The notes below the pieces were generated by a model that saw nothing but the letters and a program-made list of their open reading frames with translations, was not told where the DNA came from and searched no databases. 64,000 nucleotides of DNA from Nocardia miyunensis NBRC 108239 (lineage in GTDB: Bacteria; Actinomycetota; Actinomycetes; Mycobacteriales; Mycobacteriaceae), in the NCBI RefSeq assembly GCF_001613065.1, contig NZ_BDBQ01000063.1, forward strand, positions 38,160 through 102,159, given 5' to 3'. Made by a program: the position numbers and the translations under genes. This document shows, in pieces, positions 25,785-34,607 of this stretch. Numbering within the stretch: the stretch's first letter is position 1; each line of letters starts with the position of its first letter.

Positions 25785-26213
25785 TCAGCGTGGACTCAGC
25801 ACGACGACCGCGATCGGCCGCTCGGTCTGCTTCTGGTACTGCGAATACCGCCCCTGATTCACCTTGTCGACCAGTCCCCAACGTCGCGCGTAGTCCGCAT
25901 CGTCGGGATACGTCGCCCGTGCGCGCACCGCGATCTTTCGCCGCCCGACCTGAATCTCGCAGTCCTGCTTGGCTTTCAGATTCGCCAGCCACCCCGGCGG
26001 CCGGGGCGAGCCGCCGTTCGACGCGGTCACCAGATAGTCCTGCCCGTCGCGCGCGTAGGTCAGCGCGCTGGTCCGCGCCTGCCCCGACTTGCGCCCGACC
26101 GTCCGCAACAGCAACGTCGGATTCCCCGCCAGCAGCCGATGCCCCACCAGCCCGCCACTGTGCTCGTAAACCCACTGATGCGCTCGCAACACCTTCACGA
26201 ACAAATCCGCCAC
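25785..26213 (-). CDS. deazaflavin (F420)-dependent nitroreductase-family protein (DDN type)
   Basis: A 142-residue split-barrel protein: PTLLLRTVGRKSGQARTSAL, DYLVTASNGGSPRPPGWLANL and CEIQVGRRKIAVRAR are the conserved blocks of the Ddn family, which binds coenzyme F420. The physiological role is probably quinone reduction. It converges on the quinone oxidoreductase gene with 24 bp between the stops. Confidence 0.9.
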   Translation of the reverse strand: MADLFVKVLRAHQWVYEHSGGLVGHRLLAGNPTLLLRTVGRKSGQARTSALTYARDGQDYLVTASNGGSPRPPGWLANLKAKQDCEIQVGRRKIAVRARATYPDDADYARRWGLVDKVNQGRYSQYQKQTERPIAVVVLSPR

Positions 26214-26355
26214 GCCCGATCCTCCCGTCCGTCCCCTTCAACGGCCACACTATCCGCTACCCCGTGTCCTGGAAAACGCCGTTTCCGGCGATCCGAATAG
26301 GCGAACAGTCGCCCGACCCGGTACCATCGCCCTGCCCGAGGATTACTCGCGGTCG

Positions 26356-26429
26356 GGGGCGGTAGCTCAGTCGGTTAGAGCCGCGGACTCATAATCCGCT
26401 GGTCGTGGGTTCGAGCCCCACCCGCCCCA
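26356..26429 (+). tRNA. tRNA with CAU anticodon, probably elongator tRNA-Met
   Basis: 74 nt. Acceptor GGGGCGG (26356-26362) pairs with CCGCCCC (26422-26428), A73 follows and CCA is not encoded. The D-arm is GCTC...GAGC, the anticodon stem is GCGGA/TCCGC with loop CTCATAA (anticodon CAU at 26390-26392), and the T-arm is GTGGG-TTCGAGC-CCCAC. The perfect 1-72 pair and D-arm fit elongator Met rather than initiator; tRNA-Ile(CAU) cannot be excluded by eye. Confidence 0.9.
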
Positions 26430-26440
26430 CTTACTCCAGC

Positions 26441-26772
26441 CTAGGCGTCCCGGCCGATCCAGACGGTCTTGGCATTCATGAACTCGCGCATGCCGAGATC
26501 GGACAGCTCGCGTCCGTAGCCGCTGTGCTTGACGCGGCCGAACGGGATCTCGGGGTAGCTGGTCGTGTTGCCGTTGATGAAGGCCATGCCCGACTGCACT
26601 TCTTGCCCATTTCCATGGTGATCATCCGGCTGACGCTCTCGGCCTCTTTCTCCAGGCGTTCGGCCGCGTGCTGCAGCAATCCCACCCGCTCCTCGACGCT
26701 CGTGAGCCGGTACAAGGCAGCCGCTGCTGACGCGCGGGCGAGCTTTTCCTCCAGTTCTTCAGGAAGTCAGTT
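26441..26772 (-). pseudogene. aldehyde dehydrogenase gene with a large internal deletion
   Basis: The N-terminal part reads EELEEKLARASAAAALYR, LTSVEERVGLLQHAAERL and MITMEMGKK, as in NAD-dependent succinate-semialdehyde-type dehydrogenases. Near 26597-26602 it joins, in another frame, QSGMAFINGNTTSYPEIPFG and RVKHSGYGRELSDLG, then FMNAKTVWIG and the stop at 26441-26443, which is the C-terminus of the same family. About 330 codons, including the catalytic Cys and Glu, are missing. The extreme N-terminus is also lost. It starts 12 bp from the tRNA 3' end. Confidence 0.82.
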
Positions 26773-26912
26773 CGTCGAACCTCCTGAGGACCTCACCCGT
26801 CACTGTACTGGTCGTTGCGATAGCCACAAATTAACGGTACGACCGCCTAACATGACCCGCGATACACCCATTTGCACCCTCGTCCCACCCACAGCGAAAC
26901 GAGGAACACGTG

Positions 26913-27986
26913 ATGCAAATGCGAGCAGCCCGGATGTACGGGTACCGGGAGCCCCTTCGGATCGAAGAGGTTCCGGTGCCTGAGCCCAGGCCGGACGAGA
27001 TTCTCCTTCAGGTCGCCGCGACGGGCATGTGCCGAAGCGACTATCAACTCCTCGACGGTTACTTCAAGGACCCGTTCCCCCTCGAGTTCCCCTACATCCC
27101 CGGTCACGAGGTCACGGGCCGAGTAGCGGGACTGGGCAGCGGTGTACCGAAGACCGTGGCTTACTCGGAGGGCGACATGGTCGTGGTGAATCCGAGCTGG
27201 GGAGACGGCACGTGCCGGCAGTGCCGCGAAGGCAACGAGCAGTTGTGCAGCGGTGGCGGCAGGTGGGTGGGCTTCGGCCCTCCCGGAGGCTTCGCCGAGT
27301 ACATGGCCGTGGAGTACCGCCATGCGATCCCGGTCTCGGAGGACGCCGCGAAAGCTCCCGAGCTTCTCGCCCCCATGACCGACGCGGGCATGACCCCGTA
27401 TCGAGGGATGCGCAAGCTTCGGGACGCAGGCAAGCTCGGCCCCGGCCGCACCGTCGCGGTAACGGGCATCGGTGGGCTGGGAAGCTACGCCGTCCAATAC
27501 GCGAAGCTGCTTGGAGCCGGGGCGACCGTGGTGGCGCTCGCACGAACGGACAGCAAACTGGATGTGGCAAAGGAGAACGGCGCGGATCTCGGGATCAATG
27601 TCAAGGACAAGTCCCCCGCGGCCATCCAGTACGAACTGGAGAGGCTGACCGGCCGGAGAACAATCGATGCCATCCTGGACTGCGTCGGCAGCGAGGCATC
27701 CGTCTCGATGGGGTTCGATCTGCTGGGGCCCGAAGGCGCGCTGGCGGCTGTCGGTCTCATGAGCCACCGCGTCGAACACCGCCAGTTCCCCTTCGTGGGC
27801 ACGGAGCTGTCCTACCTCGGTTCCTTCTGGGGCAACCACCTGGACCTGGTCGAGGTGCTTTCTCTCGCCGAGGCGGGCCTCATCAAGCACAACGTCACCA
27901 AAGTCAGGCTCGAGGACATCAACGAGAACCTGGAAGCCCTGGGCCGCGGCGAGGTCGTCGGACGCCAAGTCATCGTCTTCGGATGA
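26913..27986 (+). CDS. zinc-dependent alcohol dehydrogenase (MDR family)
   Basis: A 357-residue medium-chain dehydrogenase. The catalytic zinc ligand is in TGMCRSDYQLLDG, followed by PGHEVTGRV; a structural-zinc-like loop CRQCREGNEQLC is reduced to three close Cys. The cofactor motif is VTGIGGLGSYAVQYAKLLGA. GAGGAA lies 6 bp before the ATG at 26913; GTG 26910 and ATG 26919 are alternatives. Codon use looks less GC-extreme than in the neighbours, and the gene sits among relics next to a tRNA, so acquisition by transfer is plausible. Confidence 0.87.
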   Translation: MQMRAARMYGYREPLRIEEVPVPEPRPDEILLQVAATGMCRSDYQLLDGYFKDPFPLEFPYIPGHEVTGRVAGLGSGVPKTVAYSEGDMVVVNPSWGDGTCRQCREGNEQLCSGGGRWVGFGPPGGFAEYMAVEYRHAIPVSEDAAKAPELLAPMTDAGMTPYRGMRKLRDAGKLGPGRTVAVTGIGGLGSYAVQYAKLLGAGATVVALARTDSKLDVAKENGADLGINVKDKSPAAIQYELERLTGRRTIDAILDCVGSEASVSMGFDLLGPEGALAAVGLMSHRVEHRQFPFVGTELSYLGSFWGNHLDLVEVLSLAEAGLIKHNVTKVRLEDINENLEALGRGEVVGRQVIVFG

Positions 27987-28276
27987 AATTCGCGGCGGGC
28001 TATCGTCACCAATATGTGCGGCGGATATGCCAGTCGCACGCTATATCGATGTGGACTAGGCGAGGTGACCAGCCGCATAGCCAAAATGTAGACCGAGACG
28101 TGGTGGACGGTGCTGCATTCGGCCGACAGCGAGACGCGGCACCGGGCATGGTTCCATCTGGGGGAGGCCTGTGAGGGTTATACGGCGATGGTGAACGAAA
28201 TACGCTGGCGACATCTCCAGTTACCGCTGGGCTGGACCGGAATTCGCGGGGACAGCGATGAAACAGCTGCCTCTCG
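27987..28276. other. gene-free stretch with possible coding remnants
   Basis: 290 bp. One plus-strand frame without a start reads HSADSETRHRAWFHLG and GYTAMVNEIRWRHLQL and runs to a stop inside the next gene. A short frame at 28014 begins MCGGYASRTLYR. Neither is complete or has a ribosome site. They look like debris and I cannot assign a family. Confidence 0.35.
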
Positions 28277-29014
28277 TTATGCCTCCTGAAGGCTGTCGAA
28301 TGCTTTCACGACCCTCTCGGCTGCGCTACGCGCACTTGCCGGATTGGCTCCGGTGATGACTCGACCGGCAGTGATGGAGTAGTCGTCGAACGGATGCATG
28401 GGAGAGCTGTAGTCCGCTCCCACGCTGCTCACTGCTTCGACGACGGGCTTCACCCCGTCGGAGTCGAGTTTTTCGAGGACACTCAAGACGATCTCGCCCT
28501 CGATCGTGAATCCGGTCACGGTTTTTCCCACAATGACCGAATTGCCGGTCTCGGAGTCGATCATCTTGGGCAGGATCACCGGTCCGTGGCAGATAGCGGC
28601 GACGATACCTCCTCGATTCCAGACGTCTTCGCCGACAACCTGAAGCCCTCGAGCGCTCGGATAGTCATAGAGCGCTGCGTGCCCGGCAGAAGCGAAGAAC
28701 AAACCGTACTCCGCTTTCTGCAAGTCGGATGCTTTGCGCAATTGCGAATTCAACTTCACGTTGAACGGATGTTCGGGGTTGTCGAAGACCGCCTTGTCGT
28801 CACCCGCCAGAAAACGTTCGGTAAGCGAGAGATCATCCAAACCGTATGTGCCTGTTTCCGTGGCCAGATCCACCTCGAACCCAGCCTTCGTGAACACTTC
28901 GAATGGATGAAGGGCCTCGGTGTAGAAGAGGCCCGTTTTGGTGCCGTCCGGATAGATCACCCCGTGGTAGCTACTAATGGCGATCAGCGCCTTGCGGGGA
29001 AGATTCTCGGGCAT
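28277..29014 (-). CDS. Hsp31-like DJ-1/PfpI family protein (probable glutathione-independent glyoxalase)
   Basis: A 245-residue protein of the DJ-1 superfamily, close in layout to yeast Hsp31: TGLFYTEALHPFEVF (Glu33), FFASAGHAALYDYPSA, AAICHGPVILP with nucleophile Cys142 and His143, VTGFTIEGE and DDYSITAGRVITGANPASA. These enzymes convert methylglyoxal to lactate without glutathione and help under carbonyl stress. The gene is visibly lower in GC than its neighbours. It lies in the relic-rich patch after the tRNA, which suggests transfer. Confidence 0.87.
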   Translation of the reverse strand: MPENLPRKALIAISSYHGVIYPDGTKTGLFYTEALHPFEVFTKAGFEVDLATETGTYGLDDLSLTERFLAGDDKAVFDNPEHPFNVKLNSQLRKASDLQKAEYGLFFASAGHAALYDYPSARGLQVVGEDVWNRGGIVAAICHGPVILPKMIDSETGNSVIVGKTVTGFTIEGEIVLSVLEKLDSDGVKPVVEAVSSVGADYSSPMHPFDDYSITAGRVITGANPASARSAAERVVKAFDSLQEA

Positions 29015-29239
29015 GATTCACCCCTTCACTGAGTTGTTTCGTGTAGAACGCATCTCATCAGGCCTGGCACGCGATTTCCCGTGCTGACTCCCGGAGTCGA
29101 TCGAAAATTCTACCAGCACACGCTTATTGGGCCGAAGCTATTCGGTTTCCTCGATTCAGGTGTAGCGGACGCGGATGCGCCGAAGTAAGCCGCGTACCGA
29201 GCGAACGACCGTAGCCGATGCCTGGAGCGTGCGCGGTGG

Positions 29240-29637
29240 TCAGCTCCGCTCGGCGGTCAGGTGGGTGGTGTCGGCGAGGCTGAGCAGGGTTCGGTTGCGC
29301 CAGTAGTCGTCGATTCGCAGGTGGGTTATCGCGCCCGGGTTGTCGCGAAGGACGCGAATCCGACTGCGCCGAAACTGATCTCGCGGAGGCGCGCGTCTGT
29401 AGTTACCGGGGAGTGCAGCGCGGCGGCGAGAATCTCTGCGGTTTCGGCACATCGGACGAGGTCGGATGTCGTGATCCGAATCGGTCGCAGGGGGTTGTGA
29501 CGGCGCTCGAGTTCATGAGCCACCAGTTGCGCGTCGCGGCGGCCGCCTGACGTCAGGTGTGAGTCGTACCAGCCGCCGACAAGATCGAGTTCTGTGTGTT
29601 CGGCGTGCGGGTGGCTCACCACATAGAGGTTTTGCAT
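29240..29637 (-). pseudogene. histidine phosphatase gene with an internal deletion
   Basis: The 5' part reads MQNLYVVSHPHAEHTELDLV and GGWYDSHLTSGGRRDAQ, TSDLVRCAETAEILAAAL and RLREISFG, as in histidine phosphatases. The next conserved block is missing and the frame changes. The other frame gives RVLRDNPGAITHLRIDDYW and NRTLLSLADTTHL, the usual C-terminus, ending at 29240. Roughly 70 codons are deleted near 29360-29370. The first motif also lacks the canonical RHG (SHPHAEHT). Confidence 0.75.
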
Positions 29638-29762
29638 GGAAACTCCGGTTTCGCTGTTCGAGCCGTCGACCGCGGGGCAGTTCCGTGCATCGGGGGAGCG
29701 GTCTGAACAGCTCGGCGATGCGCTATTGACAGCGATAGTGCGGTCGATCACACTGGGCAAGT

Positions 29763-29781
29763 TGACATGACTGTCACGTCA
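29763..29781. promoter_or_regulatory. TetR-type operator and -35 region before the cyclase gene
   Basis: TGACATGACTGTCACGTCA is a near-perfect palindrome of TGAC/GTCA half-sites, 27 bp before the cyclase GTG. It differs by one base from the site at 41174-41192 next to the tetR gene. The first bases overlap TTGACA (29762-29767), a good -35, so binding would repress. Confidence 0.8.
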
Positions 29782-29807
29782 CTAATGGATTCAGCTAGGA
29801 GGCAGCG

Positions 29808-30731
29808 GTGCCTGAAGTTCCCGATATGCGCGCGTTGGGCCAGGAGGTCAGCAATTGGGGGCGGTGGGGGAGCGATGATGAGCGGGGGACGACGAATCTG
29901 CTCACGACCGAGCGAGTGCTGGCCGCGGCAGGGCTGATTCGCACGGGGCAGGTTTTCACGCTGGGCATTCCGCTCGACGGCGACGGCCCGCAGCCGGGTG
30001 GGTTGCGGATCAATCCGATCCGGTTGATGTCGGAGAACGGGCAGGAGCAGGTGCTTCCGGGCGGGTTCAAATGGGCTGACGACTTCGTGTTCATGCCGCT
30101 GCAGGCCGGTTCGCAGTACGACTCGCTGGCGCATGTGCACTACGACGATCAGCTCTACAACGGTCACCCGGGCGACGGGGTCACGGTCAAGGGCGCGGAC
30201 AAGTGCGGCATCCACACCCAGGCCGGTGGCATCGCCGGACGGGGCGTACTGCTGGACATCGCGCGGGCGCGCGGGGTGGACTGGCTCGAGGCCGGAACCG
30301 CGATCGGCCCCGAGGAGCTCGACGAGGTCGCCGCGGCGCAGGGCGTGCAGATCGGCTCGGGTGACATCCTGTTGTTCCGCACGGGGTGGCGCCGGAAATT
30401 CCTGACCGAGCGCGATCCGAACAGCTTCATGGCCGGTGAGCCCGGATTGAGTCTGGCCTGCGCGAAATGGTTGCGCGAGAAGGACATCGCCGTCGTCGGC
30501 TCGGACAACTGGGCCGTGGAGGTGATGCCCGGCGAGCATCCCGGCAGCGCATTCGAACTGCATATGGTGCTCATCCGCGACATGGGCGTGACGCTCGCGG
30601 AAATGCTGGACTTCGAAGACCTTTCGCAGGCTTGCGCGGCCGACGGCCGATGGGACTTCTTCTACGCCGGGCCACCGCTGCCGTTCACGCGCGGTGTCGG
30701 CTCACCGATCAATCCGATGGCGATCCGGTGA
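29808..30731 (+). CDS. cyclase-family hydrolase (kynurenine formamidase-like)
   Basis: A 307-residue protein of the cyclase superfamily: NWGRWGSDDERGTTNLL at the start, GSQYDSLAHVHYDDQLYNG (metal-binding D-x-x-H-x-H type motif), GIAGRGVLLDIARARG and GSGDILLFRTGW. Members hydrolyse amide, lactone or cyclic bonds in a Mn- or Zn-dependent way. The GTG start has AGGAGG 6 bp upstream. It is followed after 37 bp by an acyl-CoA synthetase and preceded by the TetR operator, so it should act early in the catabolic pathway. Substrate unknown. Confidence 0.85.
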   Translation: MPEVPDMRALGQEVSNWGRWGSDDERGTTNLLTTERVLAAAGLIRTGQVFTLGIPLDGDGPQPGGLRINPIRLMSENGQEQVLPGGFKWADDFVFMPLQAGSQYDSLAHVHYDDQLYNGHPGDGVTVKGADKCGIHTQAGGIAGRGVLLDIARARGVDWLEAGTAIGPEELDEVAAAQGVQIGSGDILLFRTGWRRKFLTERDPNSFMAGEPGLSLACAKWLREKDIAVVGSDNWAVEVMPGEHPGSAFELHMVLIRDMGVTLAEMLDFEDLSQACAADGRWDFFYAGPPLPFTRGVGSPINPMAIR

Positions 30732-30768
30732 CGGTGCGGCGGATTCGAATCGGCAAGGAGCAGAACAG

Positions 30769-32289
30769 ATGTTGATCGGTGACATCGTCGAATACGGTGC
30801 GCGCAAACACCCGGAGCGGATCGCGCTGCGGTTCGAAGCGGAACAGGTCACCTACGGGCAGTTGCGAGATCGCTGCCGCCGCTTGGCGAATGCGCTGCTG
30901 GGCGTGGCTTCGCCCGGGGATCGGATCGCCATCCTGTCCTCGAACTGCACGCAGTACATGGACTGCTACTACGGCGTCCCGATGGCGGGTATGGCGCTGA
31001 CGATTCTCAACGTCCGGCTGCATCCGGACCAGATCGTCACTCTCCTGGAGCATTCCGAGGCACGGGTGCTGATCATCGCGCCGGAGTTCGCCGAGGTGGT
31101 GGACCGTATCCGCGATCGCATCCCGTCGGTGACCACGGTGGTGTCGACCGGAACCGCCCCCGGAGCGATCGGCTGGGACGAATTCCTTTCGGGCGCTTCG
31201 GCGGACGTGCCCGAGCACACTCCGAGCCCCGACGATCCGGGCTGGCTGGTGTACACCAGCGGAACCACGGGCGCGCCGAAGGGAGTGCTGATCTCGCACC
31301 GGAATCTGCTCGCCGGCGTGACCTCGTCGGCGCTGCAATGGGAGGTGCCGGAGGAGACGGTGTTCCTGTTCTGCTTCCCGCTGTGTCACATCGGCGGATA
31401 TGTGGTGATGATCAACCATCTGCTCGGCTGCACGGTCGGGATTCTGCGGTCCTACGACAACGCCACGTTCCTGCGTCTGGTGGACGAATGGCAGGTCACC
31501 CAAACGGGTTTGGCGCCGACGATGATCAATTTCCTGCTGCAGGACCCGGAGCTGGACAAGCATTCGCTCGATACTCTCCAGGCGGTGGGCTACGGCTCCT
31601 CGGCCATCCCCGCCGCGGTGCTGCGCGCCGGGCTCGAGCGGTTCGGCTGCGATTTCTATCAGGGCATGGGCATGACCGAACTCGCCGGCAACGTCCTGCA
31701 TCTGGACGAGGACGCACACCGCCGCGCCGCGAACGGTGAGACCGGACTGCTGGCCTCGGCCGGAAAACCCATGCGGCTGGCCGATATTCGCATCGTGGAC
31801 GACGAATTCGCTGACGTGCCGACCGGGCAGGTCGGGGAGATGATCGTGCGCGGCGATCAGGTGATGGTCGGCTACTGGAAGGATCCGGAGGCCACCGCCG
31901 AGGCGTTCACCGACGGCTGGTTCCACACCGGCGATCTGGTCCGCCAGGACGAGGAGGGCTTCGTCTACATCGTCGACCGGAAGAAGGATCTCATCATCAG
32001 CGGCGGTGAGAACGTCGCCTCGCTGACCGTCGAGCAGGCCCTCTACCGGCAGCCGGGCGTCGCCGAGGCGGCCGCGATCGGCGTCCGCGACGATACCTGG
32101 GGCGAGGTGGTGTGCGCGGTGATCGTGCTGCGCGAGAACGCCTCCGCGACGTCCGATGACATCATCACCGGATGCCGGGAACATCTGGGCGGGTTCCAGG
32201 TGCCGCGCCGGGTGGAGTTCGTCGACGCACTGCCGAAGAATGTGACCGGCAAGATTCTGAAACGGGAACTGCGCCAGCAGTTCTCGTGA
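30769..32289 (+). CDS. acyl-CoA synthetase (AMP-binding, ANL superfamily)
   Basis: A 506-residue adenylate-forming ligase: P-loop VYTSGTTGAPKG, A5-like YQGMGMTEL, GWFHTGDL, DRKKDLIISGGENV and C-terminal Lys in LPKNVTGKILKR. It would activate a carboxylic acid to its CoA thioester. Size and motifs fit medium- or short-chain and aromatic acid ligases (FadD/Acs type). AAGGAG precedes the ATG. It is co-transcribed with the cyclase gene and followed by a strong hairpin terminator. Confidence 0.92.
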   Translation: MLIGDIVEYGARKHPERIALRFEAEQVTYGQLRDRCRRLANALLGVASPGDRIAILSSNCTQYMDCYYGVPMAGMALTILNVRLHPDQIVTLLEHSEARVLIIAPEFAEVVDRIRDRIPSVTTVVSTGTAPGAIGWDEFLSGASADVPEHTPSPDDPGWLVYTSGTTGAPKGVLISHRNLLAGVTSSALQWEVPEETVFLFCFPLCHIGGYVVMINHLLGCTVGILRSYDNATFLRLVDEWQVTQTGLAPTMINFLLQDPELDKHSLDTLQAVGYGSSAIPAAVLRAGLERFGCDFYQGMGMTELAGNVLHLDEDAHRRAANGETGLLASAGKPMRLADIRIVDDEFADVPTGQVGEMIVRGDQVMVGYWKDPEATAEAFTDGWFHTGDLVRQDEEGFVYIVDRKKDLIISGGENVASLTVEQALYRQPGVAEAAAIGVRDDTWGEVVCAVIVLRENASATSDDIITGCREHLGGFQVPRRVEFVDALPKNVTGKILKRELRQQFS

Positions 32290-32305
32290 GCGGATGCGAA
32301 CCGAT

Positions 32306-32334
32306 GACGCCCGTTCCCGTTGGGAGCGGGCGTC
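32306..32334 (+). terminator. intrinsic terminator after the acyl-CoA synthetase gene
   Basis: GACGCCCG (32306-32313) pairs with CGGGCGTC (32327-32334), and TCCC/GGGA extend the stem inside, leaving a 3-nt loop. It follows the stop by 16 bp. The rest of the 303-bp gap (32290-32592) should hold the P450 promoter; no operator copy is visible there. Confidence 0.75.
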
Positions 32335-32592
32335 TTCGGAGTCCGGACGCGACCGCGATGCGGTTCTCTCCGGGGCCCGAGCCGATGGCCGATCCGATCC
32401 TGCGACGGCCGCCCCCGGGGTGTGACGCCCTCCGCATCGACCGGTGTTGATCGGCCGAGCGAATTATCCTGAGGTACGGGACCTTTCCATCGCGCGCTGG
32501 TTCGCCTGCCGGTGGAGTTCCTGGCCACGACGTCGATACACACCGCCACGTCGTCGAGGTCCGAACCGGACGCCCGCTTGTAAGGAGTTCCC

Positions 32593-33831
32593 GTGACGGA
32601 CGATCAACCCATCGTGCTGGATCCGACCGGCACCGATATCCACGGCGAAATCGCCCGTATACGAGACCTCGGCCCGGCTGCCCGGGTGGAGCTGCCCGGC
32701 GGAGTGGTGGTGTGGATGGTCACCGACTACGCCGCGCTGCGGCGTCTGATGACCGATCCGCAGGTCTCCAAGGAACCACAGGACTGGACGACGTTGCGGG
32801 AGGGGCGGATTCCGGCCGACTGGGTGATGAACCCGTGGATCGGGCTCCGCAACATGCTGCGGAGTTCGGGGGAGGAGCACGCACGACTGCGCAAGGCGGT
32901 CGGCCCCGCCTTCGGCCCGCGCCGGGTGGCGGATCTGCGGCCCAGGATCGAGGCGATCGTCACCGATCTGCTGGACGGGCTCGCGGCCGCCCCGGTCGGC
33001 GACATCGCGGATCTGCGAGCGGATTTCGCGCGTCCGCTGCCGATCAAGGTGATCACCGAGCTGATGGGGGTGCCGCCGGAGATCGCGACCCCGCTGTGTA
33101 AGCACGCCGACGGCTCACTGGACACCTCCGCCGCGCCGGAGCAGGTGCAGAAGGATTTCATGGGGCTGCTGGATCAGGTCGCCAAGCTGATCGCCTACAA
33201 GCGTGAGCATCTGGGCGACGACCTGACCAGCACCCTGATCACCGGCCCCGACGAGGCGACCGGCCCGCTGCTGAGCGACCAGGAACTGCTGGACACCCTG
33301 ACGTTGATCATCAGCGCGGGGCACGAGACGACGGTGAATCTGATCGACCACACGATCGTCGCGCTGCTGACCCATCCGCAGGCCCGTGCCGAGGCTCTGG
33401 CCGGGGAGGTCGAGTGGGAGGAGGTGATCGAGGAGAGCCTGCGCTGGCAGTCGCCGATCGCGAATATGCCGTTCCGATACGCCCGCGCGGACCTCGATCT
33501 CGGCGGCGGTGTCCGGATACCCGCGGGCGAGGCGATCCTGGCCTCGTTCGCCGGAGCCAATCGCGATCGGAATACGTTCGGCCGCAACGCCGACGAGTTC
33601 GACCCGTCCTGGGACCGGGAGACCGGCAGCAAGGGCCACCTGGCATTCGGTTACGGCGTGCACCACTGTCTGGGCGCACCCCTGGCCCGCCTCGAGGCGC
33701 GAATCGCCGTGCCCGCGTTGCTGTCCCGCTTTCCGGACCTGCGATTGGCCGCTGCCGCGGATGAACTGCGTCCGATGCAGACCTTCGTCATGAACGGCCA
33801 CAAGTCGTTGCCGGCCCGCCTCAGCGCTTAG
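32593..33831 (+). CDS. cytochrome P450
   Basis: A 412-residue bacterial class I P450. It has I-helix AGHETT (242-247), the E-x-x-R pair in ESLR (281-284) and heme-binding FGYGVHHCLG with Cys359. It needs a ferredoxin and reductase, which are not encoded nearby. GTG start with AAGGAG 6 bp upstream. Substrate unknown; position suggests hydroxylation of a substrate of the surrounding catabolic cluster. The stop codon TAG lies inside a 5-bp duplication made by the adjacent insertion element, so the protein is intact. Confidence 0.93.
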   Translation: MTDDQPIVLDPTGTDIHGEIARIRDLGPAARVELPGGVVVWMVTDYAALRRLMTDPQVSKEPQDWTTLREGRIPADWVMNPWIGLRNMLRSSGEEHARLRKAVGPAFGPRRVADLRPRIEAIVTDLLDGLAAAPVGDIADLRADFARPLPIKVITELMGVPPEIATPLCKHADGSLDTSAAPEQVQKDFMGLLDQVAKLIAYKREHLGDDLTSTLITGPDEATGPLLSDQELLDTLTLIISAGHETTVNLIDHTIVALLTHPQARAEALAGEVEWEEVIEESLRWQSPIANMPFRYARADLDLGGGVRIPAGEAILASFAGANRDRNTFGRNADEFDPSWDRETGSKGHLAFGYGVHHCLGAPLARLEARIAVPALLSRFPDLRLAAAADELRPMQTFVMNGHKSLPARLSA

Positions 33832-34014
33832 TGAGCGTCCGGGAACTCTTGTCAGTCTGGCTGGTGGTGGGTTGTCGGCGGGGTGACCGTGGGGTGCGGG
33901 GTTTGTCGAATGTGGTTGCGGGTGAATGGCGTTCGGTCCGGTGTGTGGGCGCCTGAGATGAAGAACTCCTGGTAGATCAGCGGTTGTCGAGACGATGTTC
34001 TGCCAGGAGTTCGT

Positions 34015-34592
34015 GTGCCAGTATTGCCGAGTTGTCTGTGTTCGTCCTGCCCAGTCCATGACTCGTCGTTGATCCGGGTGTGTCCGGGGTATCCATCCTC
34101 GTGCAGTGACGAGCAGTGGGAGCTGCTCGAACCGCTGCTGCCGCCGCCGGGAAACACCGGTGGCAAGGGCGGGCGCGGTGAGAAACACCCTCGCCGCCTG
34201 GTGCTGGACGCGATCTTCTACCTCGTGCGTGGCGGCATCGCCTGGCGGGCGCTGCCCAGGGACTTCCCGCCCCCGACAACGGTCTATGACATCTTCTGCC
34301 GATGGACCAAAGCCGGTGTGTGGCAACGTATCACCGATGTTCTGCGTGATCGGATCCGAGTCCGCGCGTGCCGCCGGCCGACCCCGACCGCGGCGATCAT
34401 CGACTCCCAGTCGGTGCGGGGCGCGGACACCGTGCCCACCACATCAGGCGGATGGGACAACGGCAAGAAGGTCGGAGGCCGCAAAAACACCGCCGCTGCG
34501 TCCGCGACTACGAAACCCGCCCCGACCACCACGAAGCCATGGTCTACATCGCCACCATCATGACCACCTCACGCCGACTCACCCGAACATGA
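34015..34592 (+). pseudogene. IS5-family transposase with internal deletion
   Basis: The N-terminus SDEQWELLEPLLPPPG, FYLVRGGIAWRALP, TTVYDIFCRW and IIDSQSVRGADTV (first catalytic Asp) match IS5-group transposases up to GKKVGGRK. Near 34484-34492 the sequence jumps, in another frame, to HRRCVRDYETRPDHHEAMVY, which is the family's C-terminal end, and stops at 34592. The middle, with the second Asp and Glu of the DDE triad, is missing, so the enzyme is dead. Confidence 0.85.
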
Positions 34593-34607
34593 CCGGCGCG
34601 AGGGAGT

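Noticed and set aside
28014..28090. Fragment beginning MCGGYASRTLYR resembling the start of SRAP-domain proteins
   Set aside because: Only a few residues match and the frame stops after ~25 codons; too short to call.
26356..29760. Integrative element with att sites at the tRNA
   Set aside because: No second copy of the tRNA 3' end (GTTCGAGCCCCACCCGCC) and no integrase were found, so only a decay hot spot is claimed.
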